DNA of 33,261 nt from assembly GCA_017521295.1 (NCBI GenBank), contig JAFXDF010000097.1, forward strand, positions 1-33,261. The letters are read 5' to 3'. A model generated the notes under the pieces. It did no database searches. It saw only the letters and a list, made by a program, of their open reading frames with translations, and was not told the DNA's origin. A program made the translations under genes and the position numbers. This DNA is from Clostridia bacterium. GTDB taxonomy: Bacteria > Bacillota > Clostridia > Oscillospirales > Butyricicoccaceae. Shown in pieces: positions 23,941 to 31,652 of this stretch (within the stretch, counting starts at the first letter, position 1; each line of letters opens with the position of its first letter).

Positions 23941-24519
23941 ATGTTAAAAGACCTGCTGAAGCAAAACCGCAGCTACCGGGGTTATGACGAAAGCGTGCGC
24001 CTCACCCGGGAGCAGCTGCTGGACATGGTGGACTGCGCCCGCTATGCCCCCTTTTCCCAGAACTTCCAGTCCTTCAAGTACGTGCTGGTGCACACCAAGG
24101 AGGACTGCGACAAGCTGCAGCCCTGCACCGGCTGGGCACGGGGCCTGCCCCACATGACCCTGCCTCACCCCGGCCACTGCCCCACCGGTTTCATCGTCAT
24201 GTGCTATGACAACACCATCGGCCCGGGCGTGGAGCGGTTCTGGAAGGATGTGGGCATTTGCGCCCAGACCATCCTGCTGCGGGCCACCGAGATGGGCCTG
24301 GGCGGCTGCATGATCGGCAATTTCAATCCCGAAAAGGTCCGGGAGACCCTGGAGCTGGAGGAGCGCTTCCGCCCGGTGCTGGTGATCGCCCTGGGCAAGC
24401 CCGACGAGACGGTGGTGCTCACCGAGCTGAAGCCCGGCGAGAGCTTCAACTATTACCGGGACGAAAACGATGTGCACTACGTGCCCAAGCGCCCGCTGGA
24501 CGAGATCATTATTAAGTAA
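23941..24519 (+). CDS. Nitroreductase-family flavoprotein
   Basis: A 192-residue FMN-dependent nitroreductase-like protein. It starts with the family N-terminus NRSYRGYDESVRLTREQLLDMVDCARYAPFSQNFQS and has the second motif region VGICAQTILLRATEMGLGGCMIGNF (about 104-128) before the short C-terminal sheet. These enzymes use NAD(P)H to reduce nitro compounds, quinones or enoates. AAGGAGG overlaps the ung stop, so it is in the ung transcript. The physiological substrate is unknown. Confidence 0.9.
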   Translation: MLKDLLKQNRSYRGYDESVRLTREQLLDMVDCARYAPFSQNFQSFKYVLVHTKEDCDKLQPCTGWARGLPHMTLPHPGHCPTGFIVMCYDNTIGPGVERFWKDVGICAQTILLRATEMGLGGCMIGNFNPEKVRETLELEERFRPVLVIALGKPDETVVLTELKPGESFNYYRDENDVHYVPKRPLDEIIIK

Positions 24520-24526
24520 CAGCAAA

Positions 24527-24556
24527 AATCCCCCGAAACCGCGGTTTCGGGGGATT
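24527..24556. terminator. Bidirectional terminator
   Basis: A perfect palindrome of 30 nt, arms AATCCCCCGAAACC and GGTTTCGGGGGATT, followed by CTTTT; poly-A on the other side. It separates two convergent nitroreductase genes. Confidence 0.88.
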
Positions 24557-24559
24557 CTT

Positions 24560-25090
24560 TTATTCCACAATATTGGTGAAAATCTTGGTCATGGGGACGT
24601 CGCGCTTTTCGGCAGGTTCTTTGGCGTTGCCCACAGCCAGAGCGGACACCGGCCAGAAGCCGTCCTGCAGCTTCAGCTTATACAGCACCTCAAAGCTGTT
24701 GTTCACCGCCTGGATAGAGCCCAGATAAACGCTGCCCAGGCCCAGATCGGTAGCGGCCAGGTGCATGTTTTCCACCACGCAGCCGGCGCTGGCGATCATC
24801 ATGGGCGAGATCTGGCCCTGATCCTCCTGCACCGACACGATGATGACGGTGGGGGCGCCACGGGTACAGCTGAAGCTGTCATCGCCGTAGGCGGCCTTGG
24901 CGGCCGTGTCGATGAGCTCCAGAAGCTTCTTGTCCTGCACCACCGTCAGCTGCAGCTGTTCATACTTGCCCCGGGCAACGGGGGCGGCGCAGCCTGCCTG
25001 CAGAATGGCCTTCAGCTGGCTTTCGGTGAGCTGCACATCGGTATATTCCCGGCAGGATTTGCGGGTGAGCATCAATTCATTCCATTCCAT
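24560..25090 (-). CDS. Second nitroreductase-family protein
   Basis: A 176-residue nitroreductase-fold protein: RKSCREYTDVQLTESQLKAILQAGCAAPVARGKYEQLQLTVV at the N-terminus and ASAGCVVENMHLAATDLGLGSVYLGSI (100-126) in the middle. It is only distantly similar to the nitroreductase encoded convergently on the other side of the terminator. It is 13 nt downstream of pncB and probably co-transcribed with it, so it may use the NAD(P)H pool. AAAGGAGG precedes the ATG. The substrate is unknown. Confidence 0.88.
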   Translation of the reverse strand: MEWNELMLTRKSCREYTDVQLTESQLKAILQAGCAAPVARGKYEQLQLTVVQDKKLLELIDTAAKAAYGDDSFSCTRGAPTVIIVSVQEDQGQISPMMIASAGCVVENMHLAATDLGLGSVYLGSIQAVNNSFEVLYKLKLQDGFWPVSALAVGNAKEPAEKRDVPMTKIFTNIVE

Positions 25091-25103
25091 AAAGACGCCT
25101 CCT

Positions 25104-26543
25104 TTACTTGCTGTTTTCCATCAGCAGCTGCTGCTTGATATCCCACAGCTTCTGGGAAAGGTCCACATAATAGGGATGGGGATTCTCGAAACGGGAAACG
25201 GCATCCCAGATCTTGCCCTGGCACTCTTTGCAATAGGCCCGGATCTCTTCGATATCCCGGGGCTTGTGGATGCAGACACCCTTGTCGAACAGCTGCACCT
25301 GCAGGGGCTTGGCCTCGTAATCGGTGATGGTGTGGCGCTTCCAGGTGTGGTTGGGGTCGAACAGCAGATAGGGCTGGCTGTCGTCGATGACCTCGTCCCG
25401 GAGGGTCAGCACATCGGAACGGTACTTGCCGTCCCGCTTGTCGGTGAAGCGCCAGACCTGTTTGAAGTGGGGATTGGTAATCTTGCCCACGTTTTCGGAA
25501 ATTTTGATCTTGGGGATGATGCCTCCGTCGGGGCCGTCGATGGCCACCAGCTTGTAAACGCCGCCGAACACAGGGGCGCTCTTGGCGGTGATGAGGCGCT
25601 CACCGATGCCGAAGGAGTTGATCTTGGCGCCCTGGCGCAGCAGATCGCGCACCAGGAACTCATCCAGAGAGTTGGAGACCACGATGCCGCAGTCCTCCAT
25701 GCCGGCCTCGTCCAGCATTTTGCGGGTCTCGATACTCAGATAAGCGATATCGCCCGAGTCGATGCGGACGCCCTTCATGCGGCAGCCCATGGGCTCCAGC
25801 ACTTCCTTGGCCACCTTGATGGCGTTGGGCACGCCGGACTTCAGCACGTTGTAGGTATCCACCAGCACGGTGCAGGCGTTGGGATAAGTGCGGGCATAGG
25901 CGGCGAATGCCTCATACTCGCTGTCAAAGGACTGGACCCAGCTGTGAGCCATGGTGCCCAGGGCGGGCACGCCGTAGTCCCGGTCGGACAGCACGCAGGC
26001 GGTACCGGCGGCACCGGCGATATAGGCGGCGCGGGCACCCAGTACGGCGCCGTCAGCGCCCTGGGCCCGGCGGGAGCCGAACTCCATCACCGCACGGCCC
26101 TCGGCAGCCCGCACCATGCGGCTGGCCTTGGTGGCGATGAGGCTCTGGTGGTTGATGGTCAGCAGGATCATGGTCTCGATGAACTGCGCCTGAATGATGG
26201 GACCGCGGACGGTGACGATGGGCTCGCCGGGGAAGATGATCTCGCCTTCGGGGATGGCCCACACGTCGCATTCAAACTTGAAATTGCGCAGATAGTCCAA
26301 AAAGCCCTTGGAGAAGCAGCCGCGGCCCTCCAGATAAGCGATGTCCTCGTCGGTAAATTTGAGATTCTTCAGATACTCCACCATCTGCTCCACACCGGCC
26401 ATAATGGCGTAGCCGCCGTCATCGGGGACCTTCCGGAAAAACATATCGAAATAGGCGACGGTATCCGCCATGCCGTTTTCGAAATAGCCGTTTGCCATGG
26501 TCAGCTGGTAAAAGTCGGTGAGCATTGTAAGATTCTTGTCCAT
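25104..26543 (-). CDS. pncB: Nicotinate phosphoribosyltransferase
   Basis: A 479-residue NAPRTase: LTDFYQLTMANGY (8-20), EFGSRRAQGADGA (154-166), ALGTMAHSWVQSF (194-206) with the phosphorylated/catalytic-region His200, and VRIDSGDIAYLS in the PRPP-binding barrel. It converts nicotinate and PRPP to NaMN in the NAD salvage pathway. Length agrees with the clostridial type. The 5' UTR has a perfect AGGTGT-N4-ACACCT palindrome at the transcription start and a stem directly before the ribosome binding site, so the gene is probably regulated, perhaps by a niacin-responsive repressor. Confidence 0.95.
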   Translation of the reverse strand: MDKNLTMLTDFYQLTMANGYFENGMADTVAYFDMFFRKVPDDGGYAIMAGVEQMVEYLKNLKFTDEDIAYLEGRGCFSKGFLDYLRNFKFECDVWAIPEGEIIFPGEPIVTVRGPIIQAQFIETMILLTINHQSLIATKASRMVRAAEGRAVMEFGSRRAQGADGAVLGARAAYIAGAAGTACVLSDRDYGVPALGTMAHSWVQSFDSEYEAFAAYARTYPNACTVLVDTYNVLKSGVPNAIKVAKEVLEPMGCRMKGVRIDSGDIAYLSIETRKMLDEAGMEDCGIVVSNSLDEFLVRDLLRQGAKINSFGIGERLITAKSAPVFGGVYKLVAIDGPDGGIIPKIKISENVGKITNPHFKQVWRFTDKRDGKYRSDVLTLRDEVIDDSQPYLLFDPNHTWKRHTITDYEAKPLQVQLFDKGVCIHKPRDIEEIRAYCKECQGKIWDAVSRFENPHPYYVDLSQKLWDIKQQLLMENSK

Positions 26544-26557
26544 AATCGTTGCCTCCC

Positions 26558-26576
26558 ACCTGTTGAAAAAACAGGT
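26558..26576 (-). promoter_or_regulatory. Hairpin next to the pncB ribosome binding site
   Basis: Inverted repeat ACCTGTT (26558-26564), GAAAA, AACAGGT (26570-26576). On the minus-strand mRNA the 3' arm lies directly before GGGAGG, so folding could limit ribosome access. Confidence 0.4.
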
Positions 26577-26619
26577 TTTTGCCTTTGTTTCGTGGTTTTG
26601 TTTTAAAAATCCTTGAAAA

Positions 26620-26635
26620 AGGTGTCTTTACACCT
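26620..26635 (-). promoter_or_regulatory. Candidate operator at the pncB start site
   Basis: AGGTGT-CTTT-ACACCT, a perfect dyad starting 1 nt past the -10 box. Position and symmetry fit a repressor operator; a NiaR-type niacin regulator is a reasonable candidate, but I have not matched its consensus. Confidence 0.45.
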
Positions 26636-26636
26636 C

Positions 26637-26664
26637 ATTATAGCATAGAATCACGAAAAAGCAA
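26637..26664 (-). promoter_or_regulatory. Promoter of pncB
   Basis: On the minus strand TTGCTT (26664-26659), 16-bp spacer, TATAAT (26642-26637) preceded by TGC (extended -10). It diverges from the thrC promoter. Confidence 0.65.
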
Positions 26665-26687
26665 CGAAAAAACATGGTTCGAAGGAA

Positions 26688-26716
26688 TGGACAAACCTTT
26701 CCGATTTTGGTATGAT
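26688..26716 (+). promoter_or_regulatory. Promoter of the thrC operon
   Basis: TGGACA (26688-26693), 17-bp spacer, TATGAT (26711-26716). The short leader that follows has no T-box or long attenuator; a 4-bp CGCG stem at 26734-26746 is too small to judge. Confidence 0.75.
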
Positions 26717-26765
26717 AAAGTGTAAGGATTTTCCGCGTTTTACGCGTTTTTCAGGAGGTTTTCCC

Positions 26766-28253
26766 ATGAATTTTTGCAGTACCAGAAACCGTGACCTGCG
26801 GGTCACTTCCGCCCAGGCCATCCTCCAGGGTCTTTCCGAGGACGGCGGCCTGTTTCTCCCCACCCAGCTGCCCGCCTTTTCTGCCCAGCAGATCGAGGGG
26901 ATGGCCGGCCAGGACTACCGCCAGGTAGCCGCCGCCGTGCTGGGCGCGTTCCTGCCCGACTATACCGCGGAGGAGATCGGGGACTTTGTGGCCGGCGCCT
27001 ACGGCAAGCAGTTTGACACCCCCGACGTGGCCCCCGTCAAGGCCATTCAGCCCGGCGTTTACAGCCTGGAACTGTGGCACGGCCCCACCTGCGCCTTTAA
27101 GGATTTCGCCCTGCAGATGCTGCCCCGCCTGCTGCCCGCCGCCGCCAGAAAGTGCGGTTCGGACAAGACGGTGGCCATCCTGGTGGCCACTTCCGGCGAC
27201 ACCGGCAAGGCTGCCCTGGAGGGCTTCGCTGATGTGGAGGGCACCAAGATCTGCGTGTTCTATCCCCACGGCGGCACCTCCGATATGCAGCGGCTGCAGA
27301 TGGTCACCCAGACCGGCGACAACGTGAACGTCTTTGCCGTCCGGGGCAACTTTGACGACACCCAGAACGGCGTGAAGGCCATTTTCACCGACGCCGCTGT
27401 GGTCAAGGAGCTGGATGAGCGCGGCGTGATGCTGTCCTCTGCCAACTCTATCAACTGGGGCCGTCTGGCACCCCAGATCGCCTATTACTACTGGGCCTAT
27501 GCCCAGCTGCTCAAGCAGGGCAAGATCAAGATGGGCGACAAGATCAACTTCTCGGTTCCCACCGGCAACTTCGGCGACATTCTGGCCGGTTATCTGGCCA
27601 AAAAGTCCGGCCTGCCTGTGGACAAGCTGATCTGCGCCTCCAACGAAAACAACGTGCTCACCGACTTTTTGACCACCGGCGTGTACGACCGCAACCGCAA
27701 GTTCCATCTCACCGATTCTCCCAGCATGGACATTCTGATCTCCTCCAACCTGGAGCGTCTGTTGTTCCTGCTCACCGACGGCAACGATATCGTGGTCCGC
27801 AACTGGATGGACCAGCTGAAAAAGCACGGCAAGTACGATGTGGGTCCCAATGTGCTGGCCAAGCTGAAGGAAGAGGGCTTCGTGGGCTATTGGTGCAACG
27901 ACGACCAGACCGAGGTCACCGTCCACGACACCTGGTTCGCCAAGGGCTATCTGTGCGACACCCACACCGGCGTGGCCGTCAATGCTCTGGAGCAGTACAC
28001 CAAGGAGACCGGCGACGAGACTCCCTGCGTGGTGGTGTCCACCGCCTCCCCCTTCAAGTTCGCCCCCGCCATCCTGCCCGCCATGGACCTGGATTTTGAG
28101 GGCACCGACTTCCAGATGCTGGAGGCCATGGAGATCGTCTCCTGTATGCCCACTCCCGCTCCTCTGAAGAACCTGAAAAACAAGGCTCCCCGGTTTGAAG
28201 CGGTCATCGACAAGGAAGCCATGAAGCAGGAAGTGCTGGACTGGCTGAAGTAA
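26766..28253 (+). CDS. thrC: Threonine synthase
   Basis: From ATG 26766 (CAGGAGG upstream) the protein has 495 residues: STRNRDLRVTSAQAILQGLSEDGGLFLP (5-32), the PLP-binding ELWHGPTCAFKDFALQ (102-117, Lys112), ATSGDTGKAALEGF, and SANSINWGRLAPQIAYYY. This is the long ThrC class common to gut Firmicutes and Proteobacteria. It converts O-phosphohomoserine to threonine. The next gene encodes an ApgM-like enzyme proposed to supply that substrate. A longer in-frame start upstream lacks a ribosome binding site and would read through the promoter leader. Confidence 0.96.
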   Translation: MNFCSTRNRDLRVTSAQAILQGLSEDGGLFLPTQLPAFSAQQIEGMAGQDYRQVAAAVLGAFLPDYTAEEIGDFVAGAYGKQFDTPDVAPVKAIQPGVYSLELWHGPTCAFKDFALQMLPRLLPAAARKCGSDKTVAILVATSGDTGKAALEGFADVEGTKICVFYPHGGTSDMQRLQMVTQTGDNVNVFAVRGNFDDTQNGVKAIFTDAAVVKELDERGVMLSSANSINWGRLAPQIAYYYWAYAQLLKQGKIKMGDKINFSVPTGNFGDILAGYLAKKSGLPVDKLICASNENNVLTDFLTTGVYDRNRKFHLTDSPSMDILISSNLERLLFLLTDGNDIVVRNWMDQLKKHGKYDVGPNVLAKLKEEGFVGYWCNDDQTEVTVHDTWFAKGYLCDTHTGVAVNALEQYTKETGDETPCVVVSTASPFKFAPAILPAMDLDFEGTDFQMLEAMEIVSCMPTPAPLKNLKNKAPRFEAVIDKEAMKQEVLDWLK

Positions 28254-28282
28254 CCCGTTTTTCTCCAAAAGGAGGTACCTTT

Positions 28283-29497
28283 ATGAAATCTATCGTATTC
28301 CTCTGCGACGGCATGGCCGACTATCCCGTGTCTGCCTTTGACGGCAGAACGCCGCTGGACGTTTCCCGCCATCCCAATATGGACAAGATCGCCGAAGGCG
28401 GCCTGTTCGGTCTGGCCCGCACCGTGCCCCACGGCCAGAAGCCCGGCTCGGACAACGCCAACCTGTCGGTTTTCGGCTACGATCCCCTGGTGTACTACAC
28501 CGGCCGTTCTCCCCTGGAGGCCGTGAACATGGGCATTGATCTGGCCCAGGAGGACGTGGCCTACCGCTGCAATCTGGTGACCCTCCGAGGCTCTGACAAC
28601 ATCGAAGAATGCACCATGGGCGACTATTCCGCCGGTGAAATTTCCACCGAAGAAGCCCGGGAGCTGATCCAGGCCATGGACAAGCTGTTCCGCACCGACA
28701 AGGTGGAGCTCTATCCCGGCGTCAGCTACCGGCACTGCCTGGTGCTGCGGGCTGCCGACACCGGCGCCCAGCTGACCCCGCCCCACGATATCTCCGGCAA
28801 GCCCGTCCGGGACTGCCTGCCCAAGGGCGTCAACGGTTCGCTGCTGCTGGACATGATGAAGCGCTCCTTTGCCCTGCTCAAGGATCATCCTGTCAACCAG
28901 AAGCGCGTTGCCCAGGGAAAGAACCCTGCCAACTGCCTGTGGTTCTGGGGCGAAGGCCGCAAGCCTGCCCTCACCCCCTTTGCCGAAAAATTCGGCGTAC
29001 AGAAGGGCGGCGTCATTTCCGCCGTGGACCTGATCCGCGGTATCGGCCGCTGCGCCGGCCTGGAGGTGCTGCCCGTGGACGGCGTGATCACCGGTACCTT
29101 TGAGACCGACTTTGACGCCAAGGCAAAGGCCGCCATCCGCGCCTTTGAAGAAGGCCACCAGTTCGTTTATCTCCACATGGAAGGCCCCGATGAGTGCGGC
29201 CACCACCGCCAGGTCCAGGAGAAGGTCACCTGCATCGAGGACATCGACAAAAAGGTCATCGGCCCGGTGATGGAATATCTGGAAAACTGCGGCGAGGACT
29301 ATTCGGTGCTGTTGATGCCCGACCATCCCACCCCCCTGTGCCTCATGACCCACGTCAGCGATCCGGTGCCCTTTGCCCTGCTGTCCAGCAAATATCCCGT
29401 GGACAACACCGGCGCGGTCTTTACCGAGTATGCCGCCCGTGCCACCGGCGTGATGGTGCCCCGTGCCTGTGACCTGATGGAAAAACTGCTTGGTTAA
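28283..29497 (+). CDS. ApgM-like phosphotransferase, probable homoserine kinase
   Basis: A 404-residue member of the alkaline-phosphatase superfamily, archaeal-type cofactor-independent phosphoglycerate mutase (ApgM). Metal and catalytic residues are Asp9 (LCDGMADYP), Ser62 in GSDNANLSVFGYDP, HMEGPDECGHH (Asp302, His306) and MPDHPTP (Asp346, His347). Genes of this subfamily next to threonine synthase have been proposed as homoserine kinases replacing ThrB (TIGR02535 'proposed homoserine kinase', from memory). The position 29 nt after thrC with AAAAGGAGG supports that role over glycolysis. Phosphoglycerate mutase is the alternative. Confidence 0.82.
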   Translation: MKSIVFLCDGMADYPVSAFDGRTPLDVSRHPNMDKIAEGGLFGLARTVPHGQKPGSDNANLSVFGYDPLVYYTGRSPLEAVNMGIDLAQEDVAYRCNLVTLRGSDNIEECTMGDYSAGEISTEEARELIQAMDKLFRTDKVELYPGVSYRHCLVLRAADTGAQLTPPHDISGKPVRDCLPKGVNGSLLLDMMKRSFALLKDHPVNQKRVAQGKNPANCLWFWGEGRKPALTPFAEKFGVQKGGVISAVDLIRGIGRCAGLEVLPVDGVITGTFETDFDAKAKAAIRAFEEGHQFVYLHMEGPDECGHHRQVQEKVTCIEDIDKKVIGPVMEYLENCGEDYSVLLMPDHPTPLCLMTHVSDPVPFALLSSKYPVDNTGAVFTEYAARATGVMVPRACDLMEKLLG

Positions 29498-29507
29498 GGA
29501 GATTTCT

Positions 29508-30005
29508 ATGGAAATGATCGAATGCGGCAAGGTCCTCAACACCCACGGCGTCCGTGGGGAGATCAAGGTGGACAACTACTGCGACGAGGGTTTTTATAAA
29601 AAAATCAAGACCGTCTTTGTGGGTGGCACCGAATACAAGATCAGATCAGCCCGGGATCACGGCGCTTTCGTGCTGCTGACCCTGGAGGGCATCGAAACGG
29701 TGGAGCAGGCCATGCTGCTGAAAAACAAGGCCATCACCGCCCGCCGTGCCGATCTGAAGCTGAAAAAGGGCGAGTACCTCTACCAGGATCTGTACGGTTT
29801 CGACGTGTACGATCTGCGGAAAGAGGCCGTCATCGGCCAGCTGCGGGATGTGCTGGAGCGGCCCGCCTCCATGGTGTACGTCATCGACTGCGACGGCCAG
29901 GAGGCCCTCATCCCCGCGGTGGAACCCTTTCACCAGGACGTGGATCTGGACAAAAAGGTACTGACCCTCCGCACCATCGAAGGGATGCTGCCCAATGAGA
30001 ATTGA
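29508..30005 (+). CDS. rimM: 16S rRNA processing protein RimM
   Basis: From ATG 29508 (AAGGAG upstream) the product has 165 residues. The N-terminal half starts MIECGKVLNTHGVRGEIKV, the RimM signature, and the C-terminal half is the PRC-barrel (YLYQDLYGFDVYD...PASMVYVIDCDGQEALIPAV). It binds S19 during 30S assembly. It follows the ApgM gene by 10 nt and overlaps trmD by 11 nt. The usual neighbours rpsP and a KH-domain gene upstream are absent. Confidence 0.95.
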   Translation: MEMIECGKVLNTHGVRGEIKVDNYCDEGFYKKIKTVFVGGTEYKIRSARDHGAFVLLTLEGIETVEQAMLLKNKAITARRADLKLKKGEYLYQDLYGFDVYDLRKEAVIGQLRDVLERPASMVYVIDCDGQEALIPAVEPFHQDVDLDKKVLTLRTIEGMLPNEN

Positions 30006-30750
30006 CATTCTGACCCTGTTCCCCGAAATGGTGGACAACGCCCTGAAGGAAAGCATCATCGGCCGTGGCCGGGAGGCCGGGCTCATCGACATCCGCTGCC
30101 ACCACATCCGGGATTATGCCACCGACAAGCGCCGCCGCACCGACGATTATCCCTACGGCGGCGGCCAGGGTATGGTGATGCAGTGCGAGCCCCTGGCCCG
30201 TTGTCTGGAGGATGTGAAGGAGGGCAAGGAGGTGCACACCATCCTCATGAGCCCTGCTGGCGGCCGGTTTGACCAAGAAAAGGCCCGGGAACTGCTGGAG
30301 CGGGAGCACATCATCCTGGTGTGCGGCCACTATGAGGGCGTGGACCGCCGGTTCGTGGACGCCTGCATCGACGAAGAGCTGTCCATCGGCGACTTCGTCC
30401 TCACCGGCGGCGAGCTGGCCGCCATGGTGATCACCGACGCGGTGTGCCGAATGGTGCCCGGTGTTCTGGCCGAGACCGCCAGCTTCGAGGACGAGAGCCA
30501 TTGGAGCGGTGTGCTGGAATATCCTCAGTACACCCGGCCCGAGGTGTGGCGGGATATGCCGGTGCCCCAGGTTTTGCTGTCAGGCAACCACGAAAATATC
30601 CAGAAGTGGCGTCGGCTGCAGGCTCTGTATCTCACCCGGGAACGCCGCCCCGACCTGTTTGAACAGCTGGAGCTGGACAAAAAAGAAAAAAAACTGCTGT
30701 CCATCCTGGACGCAGCGCTGGCAGACGAGGATCTGCAAAAATTGATGTGA
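29995..30750 (+). CDS. trmD: tRNA (guanine-N1)-methyltransferase
   Basis: A 251-residue TrmD with the trefoil-knot SAM site: YPYGGGQGMVMQCEPL (52-67), VCGHYEGVDRRFVD (109-122) and LSIGDFVLTGGELAAM (129-144). It methylates G37 of tRNAs reading CNN codons and prevents frameshifting. The ATG lies inside the end of rimM (11-nt overlap), so translation is coupled. Downstream is a small unknown gene instead of rplS, which usually follows trmD. Confidence 0.97.
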   Translation: MRIDILTLFPEMVDNALKESIIGRGREAGLIDIRCHHIRDYATDKRRRTDDYPYGGGQGMVMQCEPLARCLEDVKEGKEVHTILMSPAGGRFDQEKARELLEREHIILVCGHYEGVDRRFVDACIDEELSIGDFVLTGGELAAMVITDAVCRMVPGVLAETASFEDESHWSGVLEYPQYTRPEVWRDMPVPQVLLSGNHENIQKWRRLQALYLTRERRPDLFEQLELDKKEKKLLSILDAALADEDLQKLM

Positions 30751-30770
30751 CCAAACGAAAGGGGCGTCTT

Positions 30771-31127
30771 ATGCGCACGAAACACGCTAAAAAAGTGATC
30801 GCGGCATTATTAGCGCTCCTGGTTTTGCTGCTCGTTACGCAGATCCGGGTGATCCACGTTTCCGATCAAAAAATCATTTTGTTCCGCAAGCCTTCTGAAA
30901 GTGGCGGTTCAAGCGCCGGAAATGACATCCGGAAAGATTTTGCGGAAGCAGGAAAAGATCCCGATCGGGTGACCATTCGGTGTATCGGCACAAACACTGA
31001 CGGAACCTACTTCCTCTGTACGTACATTGATGTAGACGGCGCTGCCACCGATTACTATGCCTTTGATGCCGGCGATCTCAATAGTCCTGTGCGCGCGATC
31101 GTTTATTGGGAGCCTGTCACACCGTGA
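30771..31127 (+). CDS. Small signal-anchored protein, unknown function
   Basis: From ATG 30771 (GAAAGGGGCG upstream; a GTG 24 nt earlier overlaps the trmD stop and is less likely) the product has 118 residues. A basic N-terminus and hydrophobic helix (HAKKVIAALLALLVLLLVTQI) indicate a membrane anchor with a small outer domain of about 90 residues containing two Cys (IRCIGTNTDGTYFLCTYIDVDG). I recognise no family. Its codon use is less GC-biased than trmD, suggesting a lineage-specific or acquired gene. It is probably transcribed by read-through from trmD and ends at a strong terminator. Confidence 0.7.
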   Translation: MRTKHAKKVIAALLALLVLLLVTQIRVIHVSDQKIILFRKPSESGGSSAGNDIRKDFAEAGKDPDRVTIRCIGTNTDGTYFLCTYIDVDGAATDYYAFDAGDLNSPVRAIVYWEPVTP

Positions 31128-31132
31128 AACAC

Positions 31133-31161
31133 AAAAAACCGTCCTTTCGGACGGTTTTTTT
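31133..31161. terminator. Bidirectional terminator
   Basis: ACCGTCC (31138-31144), TTTC, GGACGGT (31149-31155), then TTTTTTT, with a matching A-run on the left. Between the thrC-trmD operon and the convergent GNAT gene. Confidence 0.88.
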
Positions 31162-31169
31162 GCTGTTCT

Positions 31170-31652
31170 TCAGAACGTTACCCGCATCTGATACCACAGG
31201 GCGCCGCCGTGCTCCGACTGGGACACGCCCTCGCTGACGAAGCCGAACTTGGCGTAATAGTGCACCAAATGCTCCTTGCAGGTGAGCACCAGACCCTTTC
31301 GCCCCTGGGCCCGGGCGTCAGCCACTACCCGCTCCAGCACCATGCCGGCGCATCCCTGCTTCCGGCGGGAGAGGATGGTATTCACGCCGAAGATCATCTG
31401 CCATGCACCCTTGTCGTTGTGCATGGTGGGATCGTCAAACATCTCATCACACAGATCGGGCAGGTCGGTGGCCATGCCGTTGACAAAGCTCACCACCTGG
31501 CCCTCATCTTCCAGCAGCCAAAAATAGTCGGGATAGACCGCCAGACGGCCTTCCAGCGCCTTGCGGGAAGCTGCCTCTGCAGGCGGAAAACACTCCTGCT
31601 CAATCTGATTCAGAATGTCCAGATCGGCAGCGGTCGCGTGTCTGATGTTCAT
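31170..31652 (-). CDS. GNAT-family N-acetyltransferase
   Basis: A 160-residue GNAT protein. It begins MNIRHATAADLDILNQIEQECFPPAEAAS, close to arylalkylamine N-acetyltransferase-like bacterial proteins, with the acetyl-CoA loop SRRKQGCAGMVLERVVADARAQG (95-117) and LTCKEHLVHYYAKFGFVSEG (123-142). Its ATG overlaps the stop of the upstream transporter gene (ATGA), so the two are coupled. Substrate is probably a small amine; it may work with the transporter on one metabolite. Confidence 0.9.
   Translation of the reverse strand: MNIRHATAADLDILNQIEQECFPPAEAASRKALEGRLAVYPDYFWLLEDEGQVVSFVNGMATDLPDLCDEMFDDPTMHNDKGAWQMIFGVNTILSRRKQGCAGMVLERVVADARAQGRKGLVLTCKEHLVHYYAKFGFVSEGVSQSEHGGALWYQMRVTF

Noticed and set aside
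23941..25090. The two convergent nitroreductase genes as a recent duplication
   Set aside because: Their sequences are only distantly similar and each belongs to a different operon; no duplicated flanks are seen.
24897..26606. Long plus-strand frame opposite pncB
   Set aside because: Shadow of pncB; no Shine-Dalgarno sequence and no recognisable domain.
26734..26751. CGCG...CGCG plus T-run in the thrC leader as an attenuator
   Set aside because: The stem is only 4-5 bp; too short to terminate reliably.
26751..28268. Long minus-strand frame opposite thrC
   Set aside because: Shadow of thrC with the same composition bias.
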